45,887 bases of DNA from Paraburkholderia metrosideri (GCF_904848625.1 NZ_CAJHCP010000025.1:1-45887); one strand, 5' to 3'; shown: positions 1 to 7,729, counted from the stretch's first letter. Notes: generated from the letters alone by a model not told the origin. Numbers and translations: made by a program.

Positions 1-111
1 AGCACGAGGAGTTCGTCAGCATTCACCGCTGGCGCAAGGCCGATATCGCTGTAGAGGTTCCGATGCCAGTCGGTGATGTGCTGCTGCCACCTTGCGAAAT
101 TGCCGCCGCCT

Positions 112-237
112 CGACGCACCAAGAATCTTCGCGCCGTGCAACTGCTGTTGGGCCATACAAAAATTGAAAGTACCGTTCGATACCTCGGGATCGAAGTAGA
201 CGACGCACTCGAGATGGCCGAGCAGACTGAGGTGTGA
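112..237 (+). pseudogene. Tyrosine recombinase (phage-type integrase), C-terminal remnant
   Basis: Only the last 41 codons survive. The frame reads RRTKNLRAVQLLLGHTK and then a VRYLGIEVDD-type tail ending in TGA at 235-237. This carries the last catalytic His (LLGHTK) and the nucleophilic Tyr (VRYLG) of a tyrosine recombinase, but the catalytic arginines are missing. The protein is identical except for one I/L change to the end of the recombinase at 14252-14878, while the DNA differs at roughly one base in five, so this is an old paralogue and not a recent copy. Homology starts abruptly near base 112; bases 1-111 upstream hold no recognised gene. The sequence just downstream, up to the insertion sequence at 272, also resembles the sequence after the second copy. 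Confidence 0.8.
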
Positions 238-271
238 TAACGGGTGGCCGGCGAGCGTTCGCTTGTCGGCC

Positions 272-287
272 CAGACTGTGTCAAAAC
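272..287 (+). repeat. Left terminal inverted repeat of the IS1182-family element
   Basis: CAGACTGTGTCAAAAC, perfectly matched in reverse complement at 1884-1899. It starts 56 bp before the transposase start codon. Confidence 0.85.
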
Positions 288-327
288 GGATTTTGGAGCG
301 TTAAAATTTGCCATCCGATAGGGAGGG

Positions 328-1767
328 ATGAGCAACATGAAACGGTTCGTTCAAGGCGACAATCGTACACAAAGCTCTCTCCTCCCTGACGCGCTTGATG
401 ACTACGTGACGGACACCAATCCCGTGCGCGTAGTTGATGTCTTTGTCGATGAGCTTGATCTTCATAAGCTTGGGTTTGAAGGCGTCGAACCAGCGTTGAC
501 CGGTCGGCCGTCGTACCATCCCGAGGTGATGCTCAAGATCTATATCTACGGGTACCTGAACCGAATTCAGTCGAGCCGCCGCCTTGAACGCGAGGCCCAG
601 CGCAACGTCGAACTCATGTGGCTTACGGGTCGCCTGGCACCAGACTTCAAAACCATTGCGCGGTTCCGTAAAGACAACGGCAAAGCGATCCGTAGCGTCT
701 GCCGTCAGTTCGTCGTGCTGTGCCAGCGTCTGGACCTCTTCGCCGAAGCGATCGTTGCGATCGACGGCAGCAAGTTCAAGGCGGTGAATCACCGCGACCG
801 TAACTTCACGAGCGCGAAGCTTGAACGACGCATGCGCGACATCGAGTCAAGTATCGCTCGCTATCTCGAGGCAATGGACACAGCGGATCGTCAGGAGCCG
901 GCAATCGCGAAGGTTAGGACGCAGCGACTGCGAGACAAGATTGCGGCCTTGAAGGAGCAGATGCGAAGCCTCAAAGAGATCGAAGTGCGACTGAACGCGA
1001 CACCTGACAAGCAGGTTTCGCTTACTGACCCGGACGCGCGTTCAATGAAGGCGCGTGGGAACGGCGTTGTCGGCTACAACGTCCAGACGGCAGTGGATAC
1101 GAAGCACCATTTGATCGTCGCACAGGAGGTAACTAACAACGGCATTGATCCTGATCAACTGACGTCGATGGCGAAGCTTGCCCGAACGGAAATGGGTGTA
1201 GGCAAACTCACTGCGATCGCGGATCGAGGCTACTACAAGAGCGAAGAGATACTTGCATGCCATGAAGCTGACATCACTGTATTCGTGGCAAAGACGGTGA
1301 CATCAACGGCCACGGCACATGGCCGTTTTAGCAGGGACGATTTTATTTACAACCCGGAAGCGAACGAATATCGGTGTCCGGCCGGTGAGCGGCTCATCTG
1401 GCGATGCTGGACCATAGAGCGCGCTCTGAAGCTCGGCAAGTATTGGAGTTCGAATTGCCAGCAGTGCTCGTTAAAAGAGAAATGTACGCCGGGCACTGAG
1501 CGGCGAATGACCCGTTGGGAGCACGAAGCCCTTGTCGAGGAAATGCAGGCGCGACTTGATTATGCTCCTGAGATAATGCGGACCCGGCGACAAACAGTCG
1601 AGCATCCCTTCGGCACGATTAAGGCATGGATGGGGGCCACTCATTTCCTCACACGGACCATCGAACGAGTGAGCACTGAAATGAGCTTGCACGTGTTGGC
1701 GTACAACATGAAGCGAGTGATCCGGTTACTCGGTTCAGAAACGCTTATAACAGCAATGCGGGCGTGA
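328..1767 (+). CDS. IS1182-family transposase
   Basis: A 479-residue DDE transposase that would cut and rejoin the ends of its own element. The N-terminal part (about 10-125) holds the family pattern with GRPSYHPEVMLKIYIYGYL and TIARFR. The likely catalytic acids are D146 in AIDGSKF, D299 in IADRGYY and E425 in TVEHPFGTIKAW. A charged, helix-rich insert lies at about 160-225, and a Cys-containing patch (YRCPAG to CSLKEKC, about 349-386) sits before the final acid. Length fits the family. The ATG at 328 follows a GGGAGG-like ribosome binding site. No frameshift or stop is visible, so the element may still be active. A base composition unlike its neighbours is not obvious. Confidence 0.93.
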   Translation: MSNMKRFVQGDNRTQSSLLPDALDDYVTDTNPVRVVDVFVDELDLHKLGFEGVEPALTGRPSYHPEVMLKIYIYGYLNRIQSSRRLEREAQRNVELMWLTGRLAPDFKTIARFRKDNGKAIRSVCRQFVVLCQRLDLFAEAIVAIDGSKFKAVNHRDRNFTSAKLERRMRDIESSIARYLEAMDTADRQEPAIAKVRTQRLRDKIAALKEQMRSLKEIEVRLNATPDKQVSLTDPDARSMKARGNGVVGYNVQTAVDTKHHLIVAQEVTNNGIDPDQLTSMAKLARTEMGVGKLTAIADRGYYKSEEILACHEADITVFVAKTVTSTATAHGRFSRDDFIYNPEANEYRCPAGERLIWRCWTIERALKLGKYWSSNCQQCSLKEKCTPGTERRMTRWEHEALVEEMQARLDYAPEIMRTRRQTVEHPFGTIKAWMGATHFLTRTIERVSTEMSLHVLAYNMKRVIRLLGSETLITAMRA

Positions 1768-1883
1768 TGCCCGCATTGGGTTGTCGAACCTCTGCAACTG
1801 CTCGCCGGGTTTCGTTCGGCGTGTCGAAATCGGAAAGATGCAACGTCCGATCAGACCGGTTTCGTTATTTCTTGTGGCCGCCA

Positions 1884-1899
1884 GTTTTGACACAGTCTG
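1884..1899 (+). repeat. Right terminal inverted repeat of the IS1182-family element
   Basis: Reverse complement of the left repeat at 272-287 with no mismatch over 16 bp. It lies 116 bp after the transposase stop codon. Confidence 0.85.
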
Positions 1900-2130
1900 G
1901 GCCATTAGGAGCCATTCGCCGGCAGTTGCTCACAGTCCTTCCGATGTCTGCTTTGCGTCACTGAATGGCCACTTATCGCAGTAGGCCTGTGGTTGCGCTT
2001 TGGTCTTTCCCGGCCTAAAACCTGTTTCCTTGCAAGCCGGCCTGAAGTGTCGCGAAGGTCTGCAAGGCGGTGCAGTCGAAGTGCAGCGGCGTCACACGAA
2101 ATGCGCGTCGACGCAACGGCGGCCGTTTCG

Positions 2131-2330
2131 CTATCTGGCGCCATTCACGCGCGGTGTCGCAGCGCACGCTTTGCGGTCGCTAAACGCGTGACTGAGCGCG
2201 ATCGAAGGCAGGCCGGGCAGAAGGCCCGTCATCGCTGCACCGACGGGTGCCGGAGAACATTGTCTCCATGCCCAGGTTCACGCCGCGATTGATGCCCGAC
2301 AAAACGAGCGTGGGCGGGCGCGGCCTTCAT
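2131..2330 (-). pseudogene. surE-like 5'/3'-nucleotidase, frameshifted internal fragment
   Basis: Read on the minus strand, this stretch gives LVLSGINRGVNLGMETMFSG followed, after one extra base near 2245, by a GTVGAAMTGLLPGLPSIALS-type run and a stop at 2131. This is the conserved SurE core: SGINRG...FSGTVGAAM...PSIA. SurE is a metal-dependent phosphatase of nucleoside monophosphates. The N-terminal metal-binding region and the C-terminal third are both missing. The upstream end is cut just where the repeated promoter-like element (2358-2422) begins, so that element or its neighbours probably replaced the rest of the gene. Bases 1904-2130 next to it hold no recognisable gene. Confidence 0.75.
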
Positions 2331-2357
2331 CAGATGTGCTCCTGCCTGTGACCCTCA

Positions 2358-2422
2358 CTCATAGGATCACAAGACGCCTTCTTCCCTCGGTTTCGTTTGC
2401 TTAAAGTGACACCACTGCAGCA
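2358..2422 (+). promoter_or_regulatory. Repeated two-block promoter-like element, copy A
   Basis: Two blocks of 27 and 20 identical bases (2358-2384 and 2402-2421) recur at 6148-6174 and 6193-6212, with a diverged GGTTT-containing linker of 17-18 bp. The first block starts ACTCATAGGATCAC and the second starts TAAAGTGACACC. In both places the element sits just upstream of a + strand gene (here the DUF4148 gene, start at 2496). Downstream in this leader, 8-bp arms at 2416-2423 and 2439-2446 can pair. A shared promoter with a shared regulator is the simplest reading, inferred only. Confidence 0.6.
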
Positions 2423-2495
2423 GCTTCCTTCTGTCCCGCTGCTGCAAGCACAGTTACTTCGCCACTTTATTCAACGACAACCTTTGGAAGAAATC

Positions 2496-2801
2496 ATGAA
2501 ATCGCTCATCAATGCTGTTGCGGTCGCCGCCGCCCTTGGCATCCCCGCAGCATCGTTCGCTCAGTCGAATGATCAGGTCACCCGTGCGCAGGTTCGCCAT
2601 GAACTGGTGCAACTCCAGAATGCTGGATACCGTGCTGGCCAAGGCGATCAAGCGTTCTATCCGGCTCAAATCGAGGCCGCCACTGCACGTGTGGCTGCAG
2701 AGGAAAAGTCCGCGAGCGGCTTCGGCGGTGTAAGCAGCGGTTCCTCCGCCAGTGGCGCATCGGCGACCAACGGCGTCCGGTCTCTGTATTCCGGCCGTTG
2801 A
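2496..2801 (+). CDS. DUF4148-family small exported protein
   Basis: A 101-residue protein with a clear signal peptide: MKS, a hydrophobic stretch rich in Ala and Val, and a likely cleavage after SFAQ. The mature part has the family pattern of a helical QVTRAQVRHELVQLQNAGY segment followed by a short acidic-basic helix and a Gly/Ser-rich tail ending in SLYSGR. DUF4148 proteins are very common in Burkholderia and relatives, are predicted periplasmic, and have no settled function. The ATG at 2496 is chosen because it begins the signal peptide and follows GGAAG; an in-frame upstream ATG at 2397 lies inside the repeated promoter-like element. The gene stands alone, 160 bp before the next start. 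Confidence 0.88.
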   Translation: MKSLINAVAVAAALGIPAASFAQSNDQVTRAQVRHELVQLQNAGYRAGQGDQAFYPAQIEAATARVAAEEKSASGFGGVSSGSSASGASATNGVRSLYSGR

Positions 2802-2914
2802 TTCAACGTCGCGAACGATGTCACGACGAAATAAACGGACCTTGCTGCGCCCTAACCGATTGCAGAGGCGAAGCACTGACTACATAGCCGTGTCGTCATG
2901 ACAGCGTTGCCGGC

Positions 2915-2940
2915 AATTCGCAACTCAAATTCGCAACTCA
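2915..2940 (+). repeat. Tandem 13-bp direct repeat upstream of the DJ-1/PfpI gene
   Basis: AATTCGCAACTCA occurs twice head to tail at 2915-2927 and 2928-2940, ending 24 bp before the start codon at 2964. It could be a regulator site or a slippage product. Confidence 0.6.
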
Positions 2941-2963
2941 GCTATCACGCATTGGAGAACGAC

Positions 2964-3653
2964 ATGAAAGTACTGATGGTTTTGACCTCGCACGATCAAT
3001 TGGGCAACACCGGCCGCAAGACCGGCTTCTGGCTGGAAGAACTCGCGGCGCCTTACTACACGTTCAAGGACGCGGGCGCCGAGATCGTGCTGGCCTCGCC
3101 GCAGGGCGGCCAGCCGCCGCTCGATCCGAAGAGCAACGAGCCGGCCAGTCAGACCGACCAGACACACCGCTTTGAAAACGACGCGGCGGCCAAAGCGCAA
3201 CTCGCGGCAACCGTGCGCCTCGACAGCGTCTCCCAGGCGGACTTCGACACGGTGTTCTATCCCGGCGGCCACGGCCCGTTGTGGGATCTGGCCGAAGACC
3301 CGCATTCGATCGCGCTGATCCAGTCGTTCATCGCCGCCGGCAAACCCGTTGCACTCGTGTGTCATGCACCGGGCGTACTGCGCCACGTCACCACGGCGGA
3401 CGGCAAGCCGCTGGTCGAAGGCAAGAAGGTGACGGGCTTCACGAATTCGGAAGAAGCCGCGGTGGGCCTCACCGAGATCGTGCCGTTCCTCGTTGAAGAC
3501 GAACTCAAGGCCAAGGGCGGCATTTATTCGAAGACCGTCGACTGGGCTCCGTACGTAGTCACCGACGGCCTGCTTATTACCGGACAAAACCCGGCTTCGT
3601 CGTCCTCCGCTGCCGCCATTCTGATGCAGCACCCGGCGCTCGCCGCGCAATAA
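2964..3653 (+). CDS. DJ-1/PfpI/Hsp31-type class I glutamine-amidotransferase-like protein
   Basis: A 229-residue cytoplasmic protein of the DJ-1/PfpI superfamily. The likely nucleophile is C133 in ALVCHAPGVL, followed by H134. A conserved acidic residue lies in GFWLEELAAP (E25 or E26), and the YPGGHGPLWDL loop (about 99-109) is also conserved. The lid signature TGFTNSEE is present. This subgroup includes Hsp31-like glyoxalase III and deglycase-type enzymes acting on reactive carbonyls; the substrate here is not known. The ATG at 2964 is chosen for its GGAGAAC ribosome binding site and for matching the usual MKVLMVLTSH start. It is followed by a terminator hairpin and then an ene-reductase, consistent with a carbonyl or electrophile stress block. 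Confidence 0.88.
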   Translation: MKVLMVLTSHDQLGNTGRKTGFWLEELAAPYYTFKDAGAEIVLASPQGGQPPLDPKSNEPASQTDQTHRFENDAAAKAQLAATVRLDSVSQADFDTVFYPGGHGPLWDLAEDPHSIALIQSFIAAGKPVALVCHAPGVLRHVTTADGKPLVEGKKVTGFTNSEEAAVGLTEIVPFLVEDELKAKGGIYSKTVDWAPYVVTDGLLITGQNPASSSSAAAILMQHPALAAQ

Positions 3654-3671
3654 AAACCGCCTGTCCGCCGA

Positions 3672-3705
3672 CGCGCGTTGCCTTCGGGCAAGCGCGCGGC
3701 ATTTT
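3672..3705 (+). terminator. Hairpin terminator with TTCG loop after the DJ-1/PfpI gene
   Basis: Arms 3672-3682 (CGCGCGTTGCC) and 3687-3698 pair with a single bulged base around a TTCG tetraloop. The stem is followed by ATTTTC. It lies 18 bp after the stop codon at 3653. Confidence 0.7.
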
Positions 3706-3815
3706 CACCAGAGAGCCAGTTAGCTGATCGCGCAGGATCGCCATGATCGCGCGCAGCCGGCTCGATCGAGCCCGTCGCAACGCGCGACCAGGGTTCATTC
3801 GGGAGCGAAAAGAAC

Positions 3816-4973
3816 ATGGAATATCCTTCACTCTTCACGCCGCTCAAGCTCGGGCGGCACATCTTGCGCAACCGTATCGTGCTGCCGCCGCTGACGCGCC
3901 AGAGAGCCGCCCAGCCCGGCGACATACCGACCGCATCGAGCGCGCTCTATTACGGCCAGCGCGCTGGCGCGGGCTTGATGATCAGCGAAGGAACGCAGAT
4001 CGAACGGCGCGGTCAGGGCTACGCGTGGACGCCCGGCATCTACAGCGACGAACAGGTCGAAGGCTGGGCTCGCGTGACCGACGCGGTGCACGCCGAAGGC
4101 GGCGTGATCTTCGCGCAGTTGTGGCATGTGGGCCGCGTCTCGCATACCGCGTTGCAGCCCTACGGCGCAGCGCCGGTTGCGCCTTCGCCGATCGCGGCAC
4201 AGAAGGTCAAGGCGTTCATCGAGACCGGTCCCGGCAGCGGCACGCTGGTCGAGCCTTCGGTGCCACGCGAGTTGAGCGTCGCCGAGATCGGCGAGTTAGT
4301 CGGCCTCTACGCAAAGGCAGCGCAGAACGCGCTGCGTGCGGGCTTCGATGGTGTCGAGATTCACGCGGCCAATGGCTACCTCGTGAATCAGTTCATCTCG
4401 GCGCACTCGAACAGGCGTGAGGACGAGTACGGCGGCTCGCTGCACAACCGCTTGCGCTTTCTGCGCGAAATCGTCGGGGCAGTCGCCGCGGTGGTCGCGC
4501 CTGAACGGCTGGGCGTGCGCTTCACGCCGTTGTTCACGAGCACCGATCAGGATCGCGTGTACATCGGCCTCGTCGAAGGCGATCCTCATCACACGTATAT
4601 CGAGGCAATCAAGGTGCTGGAAGCTGCCGGTGCGGCCTATGTGTCAATAGCGGAAGCCGACTGGGATAACGCCCCCGATCTGCCGGCGGCGTTTCGTGAG
4701 GAAGTCCGCCGGGTGTTCAGCGGCCGCATCATCTACGCGGGTCGCTACACGGCCGAGCGCGGCGCGCGCCTGATCGAGGCGAACCTTGCGGACCTGATTG
4801 CATTCGGCCGCCCGTATATCGCGAACCCGGATCTGCCTGAGCGCATCGAGAACGGCTGGCCGCTCAATGCCGTGAATCCGGCAACGTTGTATGGCGGGGG
4901 GGACGAAGGACTCACGGACTATCCGGCCTACGCGGAATCGTTATCCGTTCAGGCAGACGAGGTGATCGCATGA
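3816..4973 (+). CDS. nemA: Old yellow enzyme-type alkene reductase (N-ethylmaleimide reductase family)
   Basis: A 385-residue FMN-dependent TIM-barrel reductase that would use NAD(P)H to reduce activated C=C bonds or nitro groups. Visible family features are the N-terminal SLFTPLKLGRHILRNRIVLPP strand, FAQLWHVGR at about 99-107, the substrate-binding pair H183 and N186 in EIHAANGYLV, the phosphate-binding region in SNRREDEYGGSL, and the late FGRPYIANPDLPERI segment. Length matches NemA-type enzymes. The ATG is preceded by GGGAGCG. Its stop overlaps the ATG of a short stub (4970-5071) in an ATGA arrangement. That stub is the tail of a short-chain dehydrogenase, so an ene-reductase plus SDR pair probably existed before a deletion. 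Confidence 0.92.
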   Translation: MEYPSLFTPLKLGRHILRNRIVLPPLTRQRAAQPGDIPTASSALYYGQRAGAGLMISEGTQIERRGQGYAWTPGIYSDEQVEGWARVTDAVHAEGGVIFAQLWHVGRVSHTALQPYGAAPVAPSPIAAQKVKAFIETGPGSGTLVEPSVPRELSVAEIGELVGLYAKAAQNALRAGFDGVEIHAANGYLVNQFISAHSNRREDEYGGSLHNRLRFLREIVGAVAAVVAPERLGVRFTPLFTSTDQDRVYIGLVEGDPHHTYIEAIKVLEAAGAAYVSIAEADWDNAPDLPAAFREEVRRVFSGRIIYAGRYTAERGARLIEANLADLIAFGRPYIANPDLPERIENGWPLNAVNPATLYGGGDEGLTDYPAYAESLSVQADEVIA

Positions 4974-5071
4974 GCAAAGAGTCGAAGCGGGCCATCGCCT
5001 GTGCGATCGGGCAGCCCGACGACGTCGACATCGACGAGATCCTGCTTCGTCCCACGAGCCAGGAGTTCTGA
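4970..5071 (+). pseudogene. Short-chain dehydrogenase (SDR), C-terminal stub
   Basis: A 33-codon frame starting on the ATGA overlap with the ene-reductase gene and ending in TGA at 5069-5071. It reads RAIACAIGQPDDVDIDEILL then RPTSQEF, which matches the extreme C-terminus of classical SDR oxidoreductases (AIxFAIxQPxDVDVNEIxxRPT). The Rossmann domain and the Tyr-Lys catalytic pair are gone, so it cannot be an enzyme. The retained start codon suggests an in-frame internal deletion of a translationally coupled gene, or chance. A functional micropeptide is possible but unsupported. Confidence 0.65.
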
Positions 5072-5100
5072 GCGAACGCTGACTTACACTTTCCAGCGAC

Positions 5101-5132
5101 AGGGCCACGCGCAAGACATTGTGCGTGGCCCT
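5101..5132 (+). terminator. Hairpin after the ene-reductase/SDR-stub unit
   Basis: Perfect 10-bp arms AGGGCCACGC (5101-5110) and GCGTGGCCCT (5123-5132) around a 12-nt loop, 29 bp after the stub stop codon. There is no long T tract, so termination strength is uncertain. Confidence 0.55.
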
Positions 5133-5141
5133 CACGCAAAT

Positions 5142-5190
5142 GCGGCGCTTCATTCGAGAGCGGTTTCGACGCGTTCGTATGAAGCGCCGC
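5142..5190 (+). repeat. Long-loop inverted repeat in the gap before the MmyB-type regulator
   Basis: Perfect 12-bp arms GCGGCGCTTCAT (5142-5153) and its complement (5179-5190) enclose 25 bases. It immediately follows the hairpin at 5101-5132 and may be a second terminator or a regulator site. Confidence 0.5.
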
Positions 5191-5348
5191 TAGTCGTCGT
5201 GGCACAACCTGGATATTTTGCCGTGATAGTGTTTGCATTCCCGGTCGAGCCAGGCATGCCCGGGCCGTCAGTTGGCTGGTCGTAAGCTGCCTCGCGACGA
5301 TGCCCAGCACGTCCGCCCGCCTGCCCATTCGCCGTTAACCGAGACACT

Positions 5349-6155
5349 ATGTCCAGAAGACCCTCTGCCGAGCAGCGACGCGAACTTGGCGCGTTTCTTT
5401 CAAGCCGCCGCGGCCGCCTGCAACCTGCCGAATTCGGCCTGCCCGACGGCCCCCGCCGTACCCCCGGCCTGCGCCGCGAAGAGGTCGCTGTCCTCGCGGG
5501 CGTCAGCGTCAGCTGGTACACCTGGCTCGAACAGGGCCGCGACATTCAACCGTCCGCCGATGCGCTGCGCAGAATCTCGCGCGTGCTCAAGCTCGACACC
5601 GTGGAGTCGGCGCATCTGTTCGCGCTTTCATCGCGCGAGCTCTCGCAGGTAGCAACCGGCAGCGGCGTCACCGAAGGCCTCGAACGACTGGTTCGCTCGA
5701 TCAACGTTCCGGCCTATGTCCGCAACACGCGGCTCGACATTCTCGCGTGGAACGATGCCATTGCCGACCTTTTCGTCGACTATGGATCGCTGGAGCCGCA
5801 CGAGCGCAATACCTTGCGCCTGCTGTTTCTTTACAAACCCTATCGCACGCTGATTCTCGACTGGGAGCAGATGACGCGCGGCATGATCTCCGCGTTCCGC
5901 GCCGCGCGCGCGCAGGCGCCGGACAAGGCGCCGTTCGATAGCCTCATCGACGAGCTCACGGAACTGAGCCCCGAGTTCAGCGACTGGTGGCAGGACACCG
6001 AGGTCAAAGGCTTCGATGAAGGCGACAAACGGCTTCGTCATCCAGCTGGCGGCCACATCGAATTCACTTACGTTGCGTTGACGCCCACCGGCAGACCGGA
6101 CCTGTCGCTCGTGACTTACATTCCCCGGCACTCTGCCAGTGAGTCCGACTCATAG
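5349..6155 (+). CDS. XRE-type helix-turn-helix regulator, MmyB-like
   Basis: A 268-residue regulator. The N-terminal helix-turn-helix (about 10-75) has the family pattern GLRREEVAVLAGVSVSWYTW followed by LEQGR and then PSADALRRISRVL. Residues about 105-260 match the MmyB-like ligand-binding domain, with NVPAYVRNTRLDILAWNDA and FLYKPYRTLILDWE. Members of this family commonly control a neighbouring oxidoreductase gene. Its stop codon TAG (6153-6155) is the TAG inside the repeated promoter-like element at 6148-6212, which drives toward the aldehyde dehydrogenase downstream. The second copy of that element lies 3.8 kb away before the DUF4148 gene. It is therefore a natural candidate to act on both copies. 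The effector is unknown. Confidence 0.88.
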   Translation: MSRRPSAEQRRELGAFLSSRRGRLQPAEFGLPDGPRRTPGLRREEVAVLAGVSVSWYTWLEQGRDIQPSADALRRISRVLKLDTVESAHLFALSSRELSQVATGSGVTEGLERLVRSINVPAYVRNTRLDILAWNDAIADLFVDYGSLEPHERNTLRLLFLYKPYRTLILDWEQMTRGMISAFRAARAQAPDKAPFDSLIDELTELSPEFSDWWQDTEVKGFDEGDKRLRHPAGGHIEFTYVALTPTGRPDLSLVTYIPRHSASESDS

Positions 6156-6212
6156 GATCACAAGACGCCTTCTTGACCCGCCCCGGTTTGCATAAAGTGA
6201 CACCACTGCAGC
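6148..6212 (+). promoter_or_regulatory. Repeated two-block promoter-like element, copy B
   Basis: Same two conserved blocks as at 2358-2422 (27 and 20 identical bases at 6148-6174 and 6193-6212), here 41 bp before the aldehyde dehydrogenase start. This copy contains the inverted repeat CAAGA-N5-TCTTG at 6161-6175; copy A differs from it in the last base. The first eight bases overlap the end of the regulator gene. Confidence 0.6.
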
Positions 6213-6252
6213 GACTTTCCACTGCTCGTCACTTCACTCAATCGAGGCAAAC

Positions 6253-7656
6253 ATGTCGAACCTGAACCTTCCCACCGCCATCGGCGCAACGTCGCGCAAT
6301 CCCGCAACCGGCGAGTTCATCGCGCACTATCCGTTTCAGACCGCCGACGAAGTCGAGCGCATGCTGGAGGACAACGCCGCGGCCTACCGGCTGTGGCGCG
6401 CGACGCCCATGGCTGTGCGCGTGGCAACTTACCGCCGCCTGGCCGCGACATTGCGCGAGCGTTCGGAAGTGCTGGCCGCGCTGATTACTCAGGAGATGGG
6501 CAAGACGCTCGCCGCCGCACGAGCCGAAGTCGCAAAATGCGCCAGCGCAATCGACTGGATCGCAGAGCATGGTCCCGCTTTCCTCGCCGACGAACCGGCG
6601 CCCGTCGAAGGCGACGATCAGGTGCATGTCTCCTATCTGCCGATCGGTTCCATCCTTGCCGTGATGCCGTGGAACTTCCCGTTGTGGCAGGTGATTCGCG
6701 CATCGGGTCCGATCATGCTCTCGGGCAACGGCTTCATCCTCAAGCATGCAGCCAATGTGATGGGCTCGGCGTACGCATTGCAGGACGCTTATGAAGCCGC
6801 CGGCTTTCCAGTCGGACTCTTCGCCAACCTGAGTGCCGATAACGAAACCGTGGCCCACGTGATCGAAGATCCGCGCGTTGCCGCCGTCACGCTGACCGGC
6901 AGCATGCGGGCCGGGTCCGCCGTCGCATCCACGGCGGGCCGCGCGCTAAAGAAGACGCTGCTGGAACTCGGCGGCGCCGACGCCTTCATCGTATTGGCCG
7001 ATGCGAACATCGATCTGGCCGTGAAAGCGGCCATCGAGGCTCGCTTTCAAAACGCCGGCCAGGTTTGTCTCGCAGCAAAGCGGTTCATTGTCGAGCGGCC
7101 CGTTGCAGAAGAGTTCACGCGCAAGTTCGTGGCCGCCGCGCGTCAGGTCGTGGCGGGCGATCCGCACGATCCGGCAAGCACCATCGGGCCGATGGCGCGC
7201 GCCGACTTGCGAGACGAGCTGCACGGCCAGGTGCAACGCACCATCGAAGCAGGCGCGACGCTGCTGCTCGGAGGCAGCAAGGTAGAAGGCGCCGGGAATT
7301 ACTACGAGCCGACCGTGCTCGCGGATGTCGCCCCCGGCATGGCTGCTTTCGACGAAGAAACCTTTGGCCCGGTCGCCGCAATCACCGTTGCCGACGACGC
7401 CGAGCACGCTATCGAACTTGCCAACACGAGCGACTACGGTCTCGGCGGCAGCCTGTGGACCCGCGACGTCGCCCGTGCGCAGCGAATCGCGCGCCGGCTG
7501 GAAACGGGCGGCGTCTTTATCAACGGCTTCTCCGCTTCGAATCCGCGCATTCCGGTGGGCGGGGTCAAGAAGAGCGGATACGGCCGTGAACTGTCGCACT
7601 TCGGTCTGCGCGAGTTCACCAACGCTCAGGCGGTGTGGGCCAAGACCATCGATTGA
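6253..7656 (+). CDS. NAD(P)-dependent succinate-semialdehyde dehydrogenase-type aldehyde dehydrogenase
   Basis: A 467-residue aldehyde dehydrogenase that would oxidise succinic or a related semialdehyde to the acid. Catalytic features are all present: PWNFP with N141, K164 in FILKHAAN, the general base E238 in LLELGG, the nucleophile C272 in NAGQVCLAAKRF, and the late EETFGPV and GGVKKSGYGRELS motifs. The short N-terminus and the VCLAAKRF signature are typical of the Sad/GabD2-like branch used with NAD; the cofactor cannot be fixed by reading alone. It stands behind copy B of the repeated promoter-like element and next to an MmyB-type regulator, suggesting aldehyde-responsive control. A perfect hairpin at 7730-7753 follows. 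Confidence 0.9.
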   Translation: MSNLNLPTAIGATSRNPATGEFIAHYPFQTADEVERMLEDNAAAYRLWRATPMAVRVATYRRLAATLRERSEVLAALITQEMGKTLAAARAEVAKCASAIDWIAEHGPAFLADEPAPVEGDDQVHVSYLPIGSILAVMPWNFPLWQVIRASGPIMLSGNGFILKHAANVMGSAYALQDAYEAAGFPVGLFANLSADNETVAHVIEDPRVAAVTLTGSMRAGSAVASTAGRALKKTLLELGGADAFIVLADANIDLAVKAAIEARFQNAGQVCLAAKRFIVERPVAEEFTRKFVAAARQVVAGDPHDPASTIGPMARADLRDELHGQVQRTIEAGATLLLGGSKVEGAGNYYEPTVLADVAPGMAAFDEETFGPVAAITVADDAEHAIELANTSDYGLGGSLWTRDVARAQRIARRLETGGVFINGFSASNPRIPVGGVKKSGYGRELSHFGLREFTNAQAVWAKTID

Positions 7657-7729
7657 TCCGACGTTCCCCCGTTCGCCCGATCACCTCACGTATCGTCAAG
7701 GCATCCAAAACATTCGCGCAGGCTTTCGC

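Larger units (their letters stand above)
272..1899 (+). mobile_element. IS1182-family insertion sequence, apparently complete (1628 bp)
   Basis: One full-length transposase gene lies between perfect 16-bp terminal inverted repeats, CAGACTGTGTCAAAAC at 272-287 and its reverse complement at 1884-1899. Both ends are flanked by GGCC (268-271 and 1900-1903), which looks like a 4-bp palindromic target duplication. The related sequence after the recombinase at 14252-14878 also runs up to GGCC at the equivalent place, supporting this as the insertion point. IS1182 elements are known to favour palindromic targets. The exact boundary is ambiguous because GGCC is itself palindromic and the matching run can be read as 20 bp. 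Confidence 0.85.

Noticed and set aside
2925..3650. Long minus-strand open frame opposite the DJ-1/PfpI gene
   Set aside because: It mirrors the codons of a well-supported gene in GC-rich DNA and has no family motif or ribosome binding site. The same applies to antisense frames at 6946-7599, 7750-8535, 21807-23024, 23055-23867 and 24612-25709.
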